Shown here: one piece after another, positions 11,101-22,599 of the stretch
Numbering within the stretch: the first letter of the stretch is position 1
Layout: each line of letters starts with the position of its first letter
NCBI GenBank assembly: GCA_030248295.1
Contig: JASANH010000821.1
Span: 307,006-371,005, forward strand
Source: Mesodorylaimus sp. YZB2_4
Lineage: Eukaryota > Nematoda > Enoplea > Dorylaimida > Dorylaimidae
Direction: 5' to 3'
Length of the DNA stretch: 64,000 nucleotides
Made by a program: the position numbers and the translations under genes
Notes under the pieces: model-generated
Seen by the model: the letters and a program-made list of their open reading frames with translations, nothing else
Database searches by the model: none
What the model was told of the DNA's origin: nothing

Positions 11101-12407
11101 AAATTCGACAGTCGCGTATTTTTCGTGGGAGCGCTGTCCCTTGGTCCAAACTTGTTTGTGACATAAACGAACAATTGTCTTATTATTCCAAAAAGTCTTC
11201 GTGGCTGACGAATATCTTGTAGACCAGCCAACACTTATTGCTGGGTAGCCATGGCTGAGGATGAAGTCTTCTCGGCCGCTACAAAACGCAGTCACAGTCG
11301 ATTAGGCGGTCGATTTTCAGGTTTTGTTTCTCGCTGCAAAGGCAAACCATCGACAGGGCTCGCACTGTGCAAGGCTGGAAATACGGGAAAGCAAACGTTA
11401 GAAAAGTCAGGGAGTCCGAAAGTGTTTCGAAAACTTGAAGAGATGGGGATGTTGATGGCGAAATCAGTGAAAACAGAAAGCCTGCACTTCCAGGATTATT
11501 TCTCTGTCATCTGATCTCTCTGAAAAATCAACCTGATGTCGACAACGTACCTCGATAGAGTTGTCAAGGTCACTTGGCGCTCGAGCACTGCTTCTCACGC
11601 CAGGTGCTCAATCACGGTCAAATGTTCGACACGCCGTCCTGTAAATCATTTTCCCATGTAAGCTGTCACTTCACCCTCGAGTGTGCTGGTAGGCTTTTGT
11701 TGATGTGGCAGAAGATTTTGTATCCGTGAATATTCTGTTGCCAGGGTATAATTTGAGTATAATGGGTTCAATCATGTATGAGTGCAAAAATTTTGAAGAT
11801 GCTATTCACTCACATTTTGTAAGGGAGGCTACGTCCAAGGCCAGTAAGGTTACGCACAGAAGAGTCGCCCTGTCATGTCTAAAAAAACACAAACGCCACG
11901 AATATTTCGCGAATCAGCATTGGTTTTTCTGTTGGCTTCTGTATCCTTGCATGTATCTCGATGGAGTGACTTGTGTTTGATGGCAGCCCACGACAGTGAC
12001 ACTTATATCATGCCAGCACCTGAACGAAACTTTCTCATCCTGATATTCTCCATGTGGATTACTCAAACAGGTCGCGTTTTTAAATATTTGTTTTTCAAAC
12101 AAAAGTAAAGAAAAAGGCTTTTTGTCTGCCGTTTTTACTCAGCGGGAAATACACAGAAAATGAGAATAAAACGAACAATTTCTCTAATTCATACTCATTA
12201 CACGATTCGGATAAAATTACGAGCAGGCAAGCGGAAGGACGGGCGTGCATGCACAAAATATTCGATGGAAGAACTCATTTCGTCAGAGAGCCACTGTGAT
12301 GTCTTTTTTGCACTGTACATTTCGCGTGCAAGAGAGAGGTTTCAGTTCAACGTAGCCACCATTTTGCACGTAAATTTGACCAGCGAGTTATTATTTTCCC
12401 TGAAACT
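8166..12407. other. 4.2-kb region between the two IR genes, no recognisable gene
   Basis: Open frames of up to 114 codons occur (for example 8533-8923, 10342-10927 and 11251-11514). They overlap one another on both strands, show no domain, signal peptide or cysteine pattern that I recognise, and lack paired splice sites. AT-rich runs and a short duplicated ACTTGGGTGG motif at 9000 are the only other structure I noticed. Confidence 0.5.
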
Positions 12408-13694
12408 ATGAATATCAAAATCGGTATCCTTTCAACATCACCAATCAGTTATTCTACAAGGGCAACTGAGGCAGTGTGCCGGTATATGCCACTAAATTGT
12501 GCTTTAGTTCAGCAAACGTACAGCAGAGGAGAGTTCGGGGATGTTCTCGAGAATGGCACATCTACTGGTCTGCTCCAGTTGTTACAATCGGGTCAAGTCG
12601 ACACATTCGAACCGGCATTCACCGCCACCTATAGCAGATTTCGAATCTTCGATTTCAGCGATCCGTACTTTTATGACAGCATTTATTTGGTTACGCGGGC
12701 GCCTAAAAATAAAAATCCCCTCCTCAGTTTTTCTATCATTTCAGCATTTGACTGGCAAGTGTGGTGTGTTTTGATAAGTATCTCAATTTTAATCTCGACC
12801 TTCATTGTTCTCCTTACCAAATTTCTGTTGCCAGGAATTCATAACGAGTATCAACGTTGGTTCGAGTCTGTGGCCTCAACTTGTCGTAACCTGCTTACTT
12901 ACACTTCCGACGAGCGTTCTCTGAAACTGCAGTCTGTCCGCACACTGATTTGCTCTTGGTCATTTCCTTTCTTAATGATAATCAGCGCCTACACAAGCGT
13001 ATTGTTTTCGGATAGAATGAAGACATTCGACTCGGTACCCTACAAAAATTTCGAGCAGTTTGTGACATGTTTGGAGGAAAATCGGTGCCGGGCAGTATCG
13101 AGTTCGCTCTCTGTCAGCTTCATGCAGATTCTGACCACTGGTGAGCACACACTCGGCAAACGAATACAAACTAGCTTTGCTGTATGGCCACCCATGATCG
13201 TACACTTGAATGAGTTACGAAAAATGGTATTGCAAGAAGATGATCGCTTCTTCGTTTACATTGGGACGAAATATGCTTTTGACTCATTTTTTGGTGATAA
13301 TAGGGATTGCAAATTTTATACTATTGAAGCCCCTATCAAGGAATACACTGCTTTTCCACTTCGAAAAAACTCGACTTTCAAATCTATTTTGAACAAAGCC
13401 GCAGTGGCATTTCACGAGCAAGGTTTGGCCAAAGCAATGTCATCGAGGTACGAACCTGAATGGATCCATTGTGACATAAACGCCTTCCGAATGATTTATC
13501 GGCAAGGCGCCCCCGACTTCTCAACTGTGCATTCTGCTCTTTTCTTGCTTTCTATCGGATTGTTTGTGGGATTTTGTGTGTTTCTTGTAGAGATTTTTGG
13601 AGAAGATCTGAAAATGGCTTTACTTCCTAGAAAGGTTGCTCGTATTTGGAAACTGAAAAAAGAACATAAAGAGGCTAAGGAATTCGAAATGTGA
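12408..13694 (+). CDS. divergent ionotropic receptor (iGluR/IR-like), intronless
   Basis: A 428-codon single-exon gene, paralogous to the minus-strand gene at 6.9-8.1 kb. S1 (residues 1-105) contains GDVLENGTSTG and FDFSDPYFYDS. M1 is FDWQVWCVLISISILISTF, then a pore-loop segment. M3 is WSFPFLMIISAYTSVLFS, closer to the canonical SYTANL motif than in its paralogue. S2 contains PYKNFEQFVTCLEENRC and KAAVAFHEQGLAKAM. M4 is ALFLLSIGLFVGFCVFLVEI, followed by a lysine-rich cytoplasmic tail. Expected role: plasma-membrane ligand-gated channel, probably sensory. Length fits an ATD-less IR, but no signal peptide is encoded before S1. The two genes are divergently arranged 4.3 kb apart. Confidence 0.82.
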   Translation: MNIKIGILSTSPISYSTRATEAVCRYMPLNCALVQQTYSRGEFGDVLENGTSTGLLQLLQSGQVDTFEPAFTATYSRFRIFDFSDPYFYDSIYLVTRAPKNKNPLLSFSIISAFDWQVWCVLISISILISTFIVLLTKFLLPGIHNEYQRWFESVASTCRNLLTYTSDERSLKLQSVRTLICSWSFPFLMIISAYTSVLFSDRMKTFDSVPYKNFEQFVTCLEENRCRAVSSSLSVSFMQILTTGEHTLGKRIQTSFAVWPPMIVHLNELRKMVLQEDDRFFVYIGTKYAFDSFFGDNRDCKFYTIEAPIKEYTAFPLRKNSTFKSILNKAAVAFHEQGLAKAMSSRYEPEWIHCDINAFRMIYRQGAPDFSTVHSALFLLSIGLFVGFCVFLVEIFGEDLKMALLPRKVARIWKLKKEHKEAKEFEM

Positions 13695-16600
13695 CCAAAA
13701 GCTTGATATTGAGTTGAAATCGACTTGGAATCTTGGGAATTACTGGCCTAATGTATCACTACTCCAGCGCAAGATAAGCGACCTTGCAATTGCCTCCCCT
13801 TTCAGCCAAGTGCAAGGTGGCAGCTTTCGACATCGTCAATGCATCTCCGCTGATGCTTCATTGCCCTTGACATATCGTTGAGTTGATGCTGATAAACCTT
13901 TAGATCTTTTATGGATTAAGCTTATGGATTCACCGCAGTGACATTGTCATTGACATTGATCAGACTGATGCTTTCTAAATGATTGCAATTTCATGTTGCC
14001 AATGACTTGCTGTCCATTGTTTCACGCAATCAGTTTCACTCATCGTCAGCTAACGGTACGAGTTTTGATAATGAAAATACCCCTGATATTTGAAATTCTT
14101 TTTGGGAGATACCATGGTCAAATCACTAGTCCTGTGTCCATCAACTAATCAAGTGACTGCATGCGACTTTTACGGATATGGATTCGCATATGTATGAAAG
14201 AAGTCTTCCCTGAAACTTAAAACCCAACCCCAATCCTCTCACAAATCTTGAATAATGCACTGTGCCAGTCTAGAAAAGAAAATTCCAAGATAACTGGCCA
14301 CATACCTGATAGCTTATACACCAGAGATAGGCTTCTTTGCTCATGACCCAATCAAACACTAGCTGACATCAATAGCAAGGATTATGAAGTTTTGCAGAGA
14401 TATTGCTTTTGATTCGAGTGTTACGCAGTTAAAAGAATGAAAATTCAGGCCATACAGTATTACGTCTACACCATATCACAGCTTTTCCAACTCAACGCAA
14501 ATGCTTTGGCCTTATTATCAGAAAGCCAGGGCAGCAACTTTGCTGCCTGACTGACATTGTACAGCTCTGACCATAGGTACGGATCCTCACTGACTCTTGT
14601 TTTCAGCTATTCCTGCTTGGTGTTTTTTTTACCAAGGCTGCACTACGACATACAGTACAGTGCAACACACAAAGTCAAAGAGTATTCCTGCCTCGCGACA
14701 GACTCGAGTGTCAAAATTTTAATTGTTTCTCATGACTTTGGACATCAGAGCTTTGACCATAATCCGATGGAAAGCCTTATCCTCGGCCCTGCTGATTTGG
14801 CTAGTCTTGATGGGCATATCCTGATGGGGTGTTCCCACTCTCTTTTCATTGAGTGTTCTTCCTGAAAGATCTTTCGGAGCGAATACGCCGTAGCTTGCTG
14901 TGGAACTTTCCAATGTCTAAGAACAGTGCCAACAATCGCGCTATTTGCTATTTCACATCTTATCCAAACACATCATGTCCATGTAAATTAAATATTACGG
15001 CACCCAACAATTGATATCCTGCATCAAAGAAACAGTGTTTATCGATTTGTCATGTCGTGTGGTCTAAAGAACTGTAGTGCCAGTAGATTGTTGCTGGCGT
15101 GCTTCAAATCGCATCTGCACCCAGCTGATGACCATTACTTTTCCCTGGCAGCTAACAGAGAGGATCGGCCAGATTCCAGGATGCTGTAGCAGAAACAAAG
15201 TTCCTGTCCCTTACGCAAGGAAAAAGTACGTGAAATGCTTTTAATCAATAGTGGAAATATTGTTTAAAGTGCGCGGCATCTACAGTAAAAATCAAAGACA
15301 TCTTTATCTTCTTGAATACTATGTATCCCATCCCTAGAGCCATGGCTATACTACGGGATTCCAGGCTCTCCGAACCACGCTCAAACCGGTTCACTAATAC
15401 GGAAAGAACTGGCCCATGGGCTAGCGTGCATCGAGCAGTGGAGTTCAAATTTGGAATTTTAACGCAATCGTGGAAATAATAGTTTCACTGAATTCCTTGC
15501 ATCAGACTGGACCGTCTTACAATTATTATGTTTTTTATTTTTCGAAAAAAAATGTAATTTTGGCGTTTCAACCTTGATGCGCAGGCTAGCAAGACCTTTA
15601 CATCTGCGGACCCTGGAAATCTTACCAAATCGACTCAAAAGCTAATAAGCACGCCTAGCGCATTGCGAGGCTGTCAAAAACGTACTGTATCACAAAACCC
15701 CGCCGTGTTCAGAACTCCGACATCATATCTGACGGCCTCTGGAGAAAGATTCATGGAAAGTACTCGTTCGTAATTAAGGAATAATAATGAACCCAGACAG
15801 ATGTCCCAAACACACAGACCGCCTAAATATGCTGGCTGGAGAAAGGGAAGATTGTTTGTTTCAACAGAACTGACTATCGTGTTTATTTTATTGGTAAAGC
15901 CGCTACTGATATTTCTCGGTAGCGTTTGCCAGAACGCAAAAGCACCTTCGTGCGCATCTACAGTAGTACATCTGGCCCGCATCATACGTTTATTGCAAAG
16001 TGAGCCTGAATTAAGCAATTCGTTAGACGATAACGAGTGCAGAGTGCTTTATTTTTCAAAAGTTCAGCGAGAAAAGCTAATTTTTCTCTGCCGTTGTCTT
16101 GATTTTAGAGGAATTTAGCTTTTACACCCTAAAGCTGCATAAAGAACCGAACACGGTAAAATAATCAACAGTAATTCTTCAAGTTCAAGTAATTAAAACA
16201 ATCAGTTCTTTCTCGCTCTGTGCATATGGGTGCAGAGTACTGTAAAGAACTACGTCGTAGCAGGATGGGAATGCTGCAGCAAATTTTCGCGCTTGTAGCA
16301 ATTTATAGCAAGCGCCCAGATAAGAACCTGCGTGCCGCCAAGTTCCAATTTTTCAATTAAAAAAATAAAAAACATAAAAGTTTGTAAGACAGGCCAGTCT
16401 GATGCGAGGAAGAGCCTGGAATTCTTAAGTGTAGCCATGCCTAGAGTCCTGCCTGGCGTGTTCAGGATACACAATAAAGCAGGACGAGCGCGTGGAACGA
16501 TTGAGGGTTGGATTCTTTACTTGACCTCGTGGCATGTGCGCAGCATCCAGTAGCTTAAACTTACAATGAGAGTTGGATGCTACATAAATCTTCTGCATCT

Positions 16601-17174
16601 GTAAAGTTGCAAAGGAAAACAGAATAATGTTTGGTCGGAAACCCTAAAGCAGTTTTATGGAGCCTGTTCCTGCAAAACGGTTCAAAGACTTCGAATTGCT
16701 CATAAAAGAGGGTTTAGAAAGCTTTGTCGTGGGTGACTTGGGAAATATCCGCAGACAAGGGATGGATTCAGATGGTGTGTATAAAGGTAGGAACGTTAAG
16801 AGCAAAGATTACGCAACGTCAAGCCGCAGACGTCTGGATTTTTTAACTGTCGAGTTTGAAAGCTCCTCGCTGAAACGATAAAAGGTTTTGAAAACGTTTT
16901 CTCCCAGTCAGCTTTTAAATTGTAAGTCGTTTCGAGCGGAAAATTTACTTCGCCCTTTTTCTTGATTGGCAATTTTTCAATTTTACTGGTTTTCGCTACT
17001 ACTCCCCAGTTAAAGCAAAGCTGGGTTATTTGATGTGAGTGATAGAGGATTAGTTCCAGGTGAGAAAAACCCGCCCGACAATCCAGCTCATCAGATCAGA
17101 CGCAAAGAATCCTAATGCGAGGCCAGCGTTGCTGATAAAAGCAGGGTCCTGGTCTCGCTTTGCCAATTTCTAAA
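13695..17174. other. 3.5-kb intergenic region, no recognisable gene
   Basis: Overlapping frames at 15674-16118 are open on both strands (105 and 114 codons). None shows a recognisable domain. A LINE-type 3' end lies at 14937-14975 (listed separately). Otherwise I see only AT-rich sequence. Confidence 0.5.
14937..14975 (-). repeat. LINE 3'-end fragment
   Basis: The stretch GCTATTTGCTATTTCACATC followed by TTATCCAAACACAT repeats the sequence that ends the LINE fragment at 40.5 kb, in the same orientation. This marks it as a severely 5'-truncated second insertion of that family. Confidence 0.55.
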
Positions 17175-19064
17175 ATGGCGGGTTATGTGTGGCTTGGAGT
17201 ACTTGTTGCCTTTTGTGTCCCATTTGGGGGGAGTTCTGCTGCTCCAATAACAGAGCGAAACTCCCTCCGGTTTGTGCATGTGGTAAGAATATGGTTTTTC
17301 AAGACAGTGCAGGTATTATGCTTGATGGCTCTAGATCTGGCGACATGGTGATCGCACGCCAGCATTCAAGACGTTTCCGACCGACCATAATCAGTTGTGG
17401 ACATGGCCGGAGGGATGGGGTGAATTGACAAAGGTAAGGGCAGGAGTTTTAGAATTGCTACTCTCCAAGCACTGAACTTTTATAAGCTGACCGTGCTATG
17501 TCATGACATACTTTATCCCTAGCCAAGCACCAATCGCGCGCACTCGAGGGCGGGGGCAAATTTTTGACATTCGTGTTTTACTCAGGCGGGAGTCGAACCC
17601 TCCCCTGGAAGTGCGCACCCAGCGTGAGAGGCAGACGCCGTAACCGTGTTAGGCAACGACTTAGGGTGCTGGTGCCATCTCGCGAAATTGGTATTTGACA
17701 TCTATTTTAGGTGGGAATGAGAGATCATTATCGATTGGGTCAATATTTAAGAAGACGGTATATCGATACAGGATTCTTATCCCGAGATTATAACTACAGC
17801 GAAGTAAAATATCCTAAATCTTGTTTTTTTTGTAATGACATTACTGCGCAATTTTTTAGATCTATGTGCACAGTACTGGATATAATCGCACCATCATGAG
17901 TGCTTTGTCTAATCTGGCAGGCATGTACCCGCCTATAGAGGGCAGCAGTTGGAAGGATGGCATGACTTGGCAGCCGATTCCTGTGCATAGTCTGCCACGC
18001 ATGGATGATCCTGTATGACTTCAGTTTTTTCCAGTACGTAACATATCAGGAATAAAAAGCTCAAATTTATTTCAGATGGTTTGGCCAGAGCGACCATGCC
18101 CGACAGCTGATATAATAATGAAGGACGAAATCATGAAATCACACCGAGTCAAAGCAATTGAAGCTGAACATGCGGATTTCCTAAATTTTCTACGAAATGT
18201 CACTGGACTAAAGCTAGGTGTCTTCAGCGACATCAAGCTTATCTATGACCCGCTGAATTGCGAGGTAATTTAAAGCGATAGCGTGATTTTTTCTACAATA
18301 ATCCTGTCTTGTAGCGCCTGAACAATCACACGTGGCCAACTTGGGTGACGCAGGAAATTTTTGACAAGATCACATATTTGTTTCATGAATCCACCAGGTT
18401 TTATTTTCATGACAGCCGTTTGCAGCGATTGAAAGGCGGTAAAAACCCAATGAATGAGCCAGCAAGTAAATATTGTGGCCAACCATGTTTTTAGGGTTGC
18501 TTTTCGGCGATATTGCTACTCGTTTTGTGAACAAAGCTAGAAAGTCGCCCTTGATACGACCACCTGCTCTCAAATACTATGCTTACTCCGCGGTAAGAAT
18601 TCGCTGAAGCGGAGGCGGAAAACATCTTTGACGCTGCAAGATTTGTGCCCTTGAGAGTGGTGTTGGAATGGGAGAAGAACAGCATCCCTAGCTAACAGGC
18701 TCTTATTTATAGCATGACACGACCATCATGGCTCAATTAGAAAATTATGGTGCTTACGACGGCTACTTACCACCATATGCCAGCGTCCTGCTCTATGAGC
18801 TGCATGAAAGGAAGCCAGACCAGTTTACTGTTGAGGTGCCTCTTATCATCATTCTCACTCTTCTACACGAGCTTAGGAAATAGTTTAATATTTTAGATTC
18901 ACTACTCTAAAGACCAAGGCGCCACACAGCCGGTACTGATAACTGTGCAAGGATGCGGTGGCCCTGCTTGCGATCTGGATACATTCGCTGCAATAGCAAG
19001 AAACCATACTCCGCATGACTGGTACACAGATTGCGGACTGAGCAACAAAGATCCAAATCCATAG
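17175..19064 (+). CDS. histidine acid phosphatase, copy A (nine exons)
   Basis: Exons: 17175-17282, 17335-17433, 17711-17803, 17860-18012, 18076-18264, 18315-18438, 18495-18592, 18713-18835 and 18897-19064, all with GT-AG borders. Together they encode 384 residues, the usual size for lysosomal/prostatic-type acid phosphatases. A signal peptide (MAGYVWLGVLVAFC) precedes FVHV. The catalytic RHGDRTP box spans the exon 1/2 region (the histidine takes the phosphate) and the proton-donor HDTT motif opens exon 8. Paired cysteines near the C-terminus (GCGGPACD) also fit. The product should be a secreted or lysosomal phosphomonoesterase. Exon lengths match copy B at 28.1 kb almost exactly, so the pair arose by tandem duplication. 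Intron 2 carries a SINE. Confidence 0.92.
17520..17665 (-). repeat. tRNA-derived SINE fragment (family A)
   Basis: It sits in intron 2 of acid phosphatase copy A. Read on the minus strand it has a GGGTTCGACTCCC B-box and the sequence GTCTGCCTCTCACGCTGGGT, shared with copies at 46.5, 48.9 and 50.8 kb. The flanking GCACTCGAG block is shared too. This copy is more diverged than the others. Confidence 0.6.
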
Positions 19065-20325
19065 AAATTGCATGTTCGTATAAAATAACGTGGAGCCGTG
19101 CATATTGCATCGTGTCGTGCACTGAAATTGCTGCGTATTGCGTACTGCTTTATACCGTAGATGTATGCGTGTCTTCAGTAATCAAATGGCTAATAGCGAA
19201 AATTCTTACTTGCTTCCCTGGGTCGGACTCCTTCGAAATCTTAAGTCCTAGCGTAAAAGTGAGCATTTTTGGCATTAGTTTTTTCAGCTCCAAGATTATT
19301 TTGATTGCGTTGTGATAATATGTAGAAATATCTTTGCTTGTGAAAAAAGGAGTTGAAAAATTGATGCAGCCCTTAGCGGACACCGTACACATGGCCTTCA
19401 AAGGACATAAGTCGGGCTGTTTGAACAAATTGTGTGTGTGGGAACAAGGTTGATAAGTTAGAGTACCTGCCCATTGTTTTCACGGCTAAACCCTAGTGTT
19501 CTCTGCCTCCGCGTGTTTATAATCAACAAGGCGCAGCGGGCGGGATTTGATGCCTGCTTTATGAATGCCTGCCCAAATCTTGTACCTCGTCTAACATGAG
19601 CGGTAGCCCAACAGTTCAAGCTGAATGCTAAATAAAACGTTGAGCTTGCAAGAGGCATGCAATTGTTCAGTTATAAAATACAATAGGTACAGAATGAAAT
19701 CTTTGCGGTTTGCTCAAAAAAGTCCAAAAAATTTGTCGAGAAGAGAATTGAACCAAGAAGTTATATGACACATTTGTTTCTGAACCCGCCGCGCTTATCA
19801 CACCTGCACAACAGCCGCTATTCTTCTCGCTATGATAGCTGTTATTTTTTTAATGCAGAAGCAAGGGGGTCTCTCAGAGATAATGGTGATCATCGTGGCA
19901 ATTTCCATCTGATGAATAATCGATTGATGTTTAGCAACCATTGCAGTGACGATATGACACTTCTGTTAGGCCACTGGAGCTTGACCTGGCTCTTTTATTA
20001 GCATTTATTATTATCTGACCCACCCCTGCTTCTGATAACCTGATGGATGACCAGTGGTCGAGTGCTCTAAAACGCATACAAAAAAAGCAGTGGGATGTGA
20101 AGTCAATTGCATGTACTCTCGCATGTTATCTGGGGGTTTTCTCGCAACGGAATCGGCGTTCGTTCGTTTAAGTCAAGTCAAGTGTAGAGGCTGATTCCCG
20201 TTTTTTGGTCCAAGTAAGATGTCATTTATCAGTGCGGCTTCTCCAAGCACACCGCGTCAGATATAGGCAAGTAACCGGTTTTAAAAAGAAAATAAAGATC
20301 AGTATGTTTTCAAAGCCGAAAATTC

Positions 20326-20405
20326 CAGCCACTGGTGGATTCGAACTCTCGGTTACCAGCTTCATGTACTGCTGCATCGAACGGCTGCGCACCACCGGAA
20401 AACGT
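20326..20405 (-). repeat. tRNA-like sequence, probably tRNA-derived repeat
   Basis: On the minus strand there is an A-box-like GGTGGTGCGCAGCCG and a B-box GAGTTCGAATCC at tRNA spacing. The ends TTCCGGT and GGCTGGAA can pair. The anticodon and T stems pair poorly, so a functional tRNA is unlikely. Confidence 0.35.
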
Positions 20406-21766
20406 TGCGTGAACAGTGGTTTCATTCTCGCATCTTGTAACTGTTATTCGCCGCATACTTTTTGTACACGTATCTGCCTTATGCTGGGAACACTATGTAA
20501 ATCTTGACCGCGCTGCTAGGGCCTTCTTCAAACCCAAGTCAGCGCTCGCCTTTCCCGAAGGAAAACAAATAGCAGAGCAAAGAGCGCAGAAACCCAGAGA
20601 AAAAGGCTTTCGATGGAAGAAAACGCGCTCGCCGATTATGTTATGAGAAAACCCCCGCAAAAATTCTCATTCTTGGAGGCAAGCATGCATCGCGGTTTAG
20701 CGGGAAGGCATGAAACTTGCTAAGAATAGTTCGGTAGAGAACAGGAAACCTGGCAACAAAAGTTAGCACTGACCATTTTCCACTCGGATTTAGGAAATGG
20801 TCTTTTGGTCACTCTCTGCCCATCCACAGTTTGGCACAAAATGGCCCATCATGTGCAAACTACTGTACATATAGAGCAGCTAAGGCTGGACAATTCTGTC
20901 ATTTGAGTCAATTCGTGCTTGCTGTCTCCAAAAGAAAGATTGCATTCCAGATATCCACCGTTTCCGCTCTGAGAAAATCCCTTCCGATTAGACAGGGAAG
21001 GCCTGAAAGGGGTCAAAAACCGCTTGTCTTCTGACTTCTGCAAGAAAAGTTTATGAACTCTGTGGCGCAGAGAGGATTTCTGACGCATAATTTCTACAGT
21101 GGGGCTGCTGTGCACGATGGTTAACCCTACCAAGCTCAGTTCTTCTTGACTTCTAAAATAATTTTTATTTTCTCCCTCGAGCATGAATTCCTATACGTTG
21201 CTTATTGATGTAGTTATATTTTTCCTGTAATAATTTCAAAAATCACTGTTCTACTTTTTGCGCTGGGTTCCTCGTCGTGAAGACATGAAAACGTGCAGCC
21301 CATATTCGTGCATATAGTTTGAAACCAGAAAAATCTCAACAATAAATTACGAAAAATAAATAAAAACAACATTATTATAAATGAAACTAGCAATCGCCCC
21401 GTGTGAGACAGTTTTCTGACTGTTGGCATTGTTCAGGTGAGCGCTTACAGTAACCCCAGCCCGCACCTTCTCTGTTCACCGTTTAAATCTTACGCCATTT
21501 GTGATAAGCTGCTAAAAACGACCCTGCCTGAGCTAATTTCTAACACCAGAAATTCCCCGACGCATGTCCTTTAGTTGACCGGCCTGTCGTTTCTTTTTGC
21601 AACATGCTCTGACTCAACCAGAGTTCCTATTGTGGCAAATACTATACGTGCCCGCATTTTCATTCTGCGTAACTTTTGAGTAAGTCAAAATAAGATCTGA
21701 GAATGGCATAAATTTCTGATTAATTTCTGTATAAGCATCTATTTCTGAGCAAGACATCATAAATTC

Positions 21767-21888
21767 TTAGCATCTCCAAATAGTATAGAGGCCCAACATA
21801 AATCTGAGTAAGACTGAGCAAGTTCTTAGCATTCCTAAATACTGCACAAGCCCAAAATGAAACTGAGTAAGCCTTTATAATTTCTTAA
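21767..21888. repeat. degenerate tandem duplication, about 60-bp unit
   Basis: Two consecutive units share AAATTCTTAGCATCTCC-like starts and CTGAGTAAG ends with scattered substitutions. More diverged CTGAGCAAG/CTGAGTAAG copies lie on both sides. Confidence 0.4.
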
Positions 21889-22599
21889 CAAGTCTTATTC
21901 GTAAAAATCAGTTATAATCTATTTCTGGCTGTGATCGTGATGCGAATTCGCGCTGCGCATGGTTTGGAAAATCTGGGGAAAATATTGCACCCCAAAGCCA
22001 TTGTGAATTGTGCATGTAGCTTTTACTCGAGCACTTCAAACAGTGGGAAATTTCAATGGTGTTCAAAAGTCATATATTCCTCCATCAATAAAATTCGATC
22101 ACGAAAATCAAGAACTATACACCTTCTTTTCAAGTTCTGCTGTTCCACGATTCGATACACAGTTGATAACTCAGCCAGATAAAACATATTTCTATAAGGG
22201 CGCGTATCTACCCACGAATCAGCCAACAAAACATTCTTACATGGTGGAATCGAGTCAATCAAAGCGTTGAGTATACGCAGTTCTTTACACAAAACGTAAA
22301 CGCGACCAAATCGAATGAAAATTTTATAAATGACAGCATAAAACAAAGCGTCCCCATCGGAAAATTGGCCGACATTTGAGCACGTTTTTTTCCATCTTCG
22401 AAATCTTTAGTCCTGACTGCCATCGAAAATACTTTCGCACTGACAAATGTTGATATGCTGGAAACTTGATCGCCGAAGGCTAAGATCAATGCAGACTTTT
22501 CTTCATCATCCAAGGGTGTGACCATGACTTCTGACGTCAACTCAACCGATCCGTACTTTCTCTGACCATCAAGGGTATTTTTAAACGATTCTTCTTCAA

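Noticed and set aside
20326..20405. Functional tRNA gene.
   Set aside because: A- and B-box-like elements are present but the T and anticodon stems pair badly.
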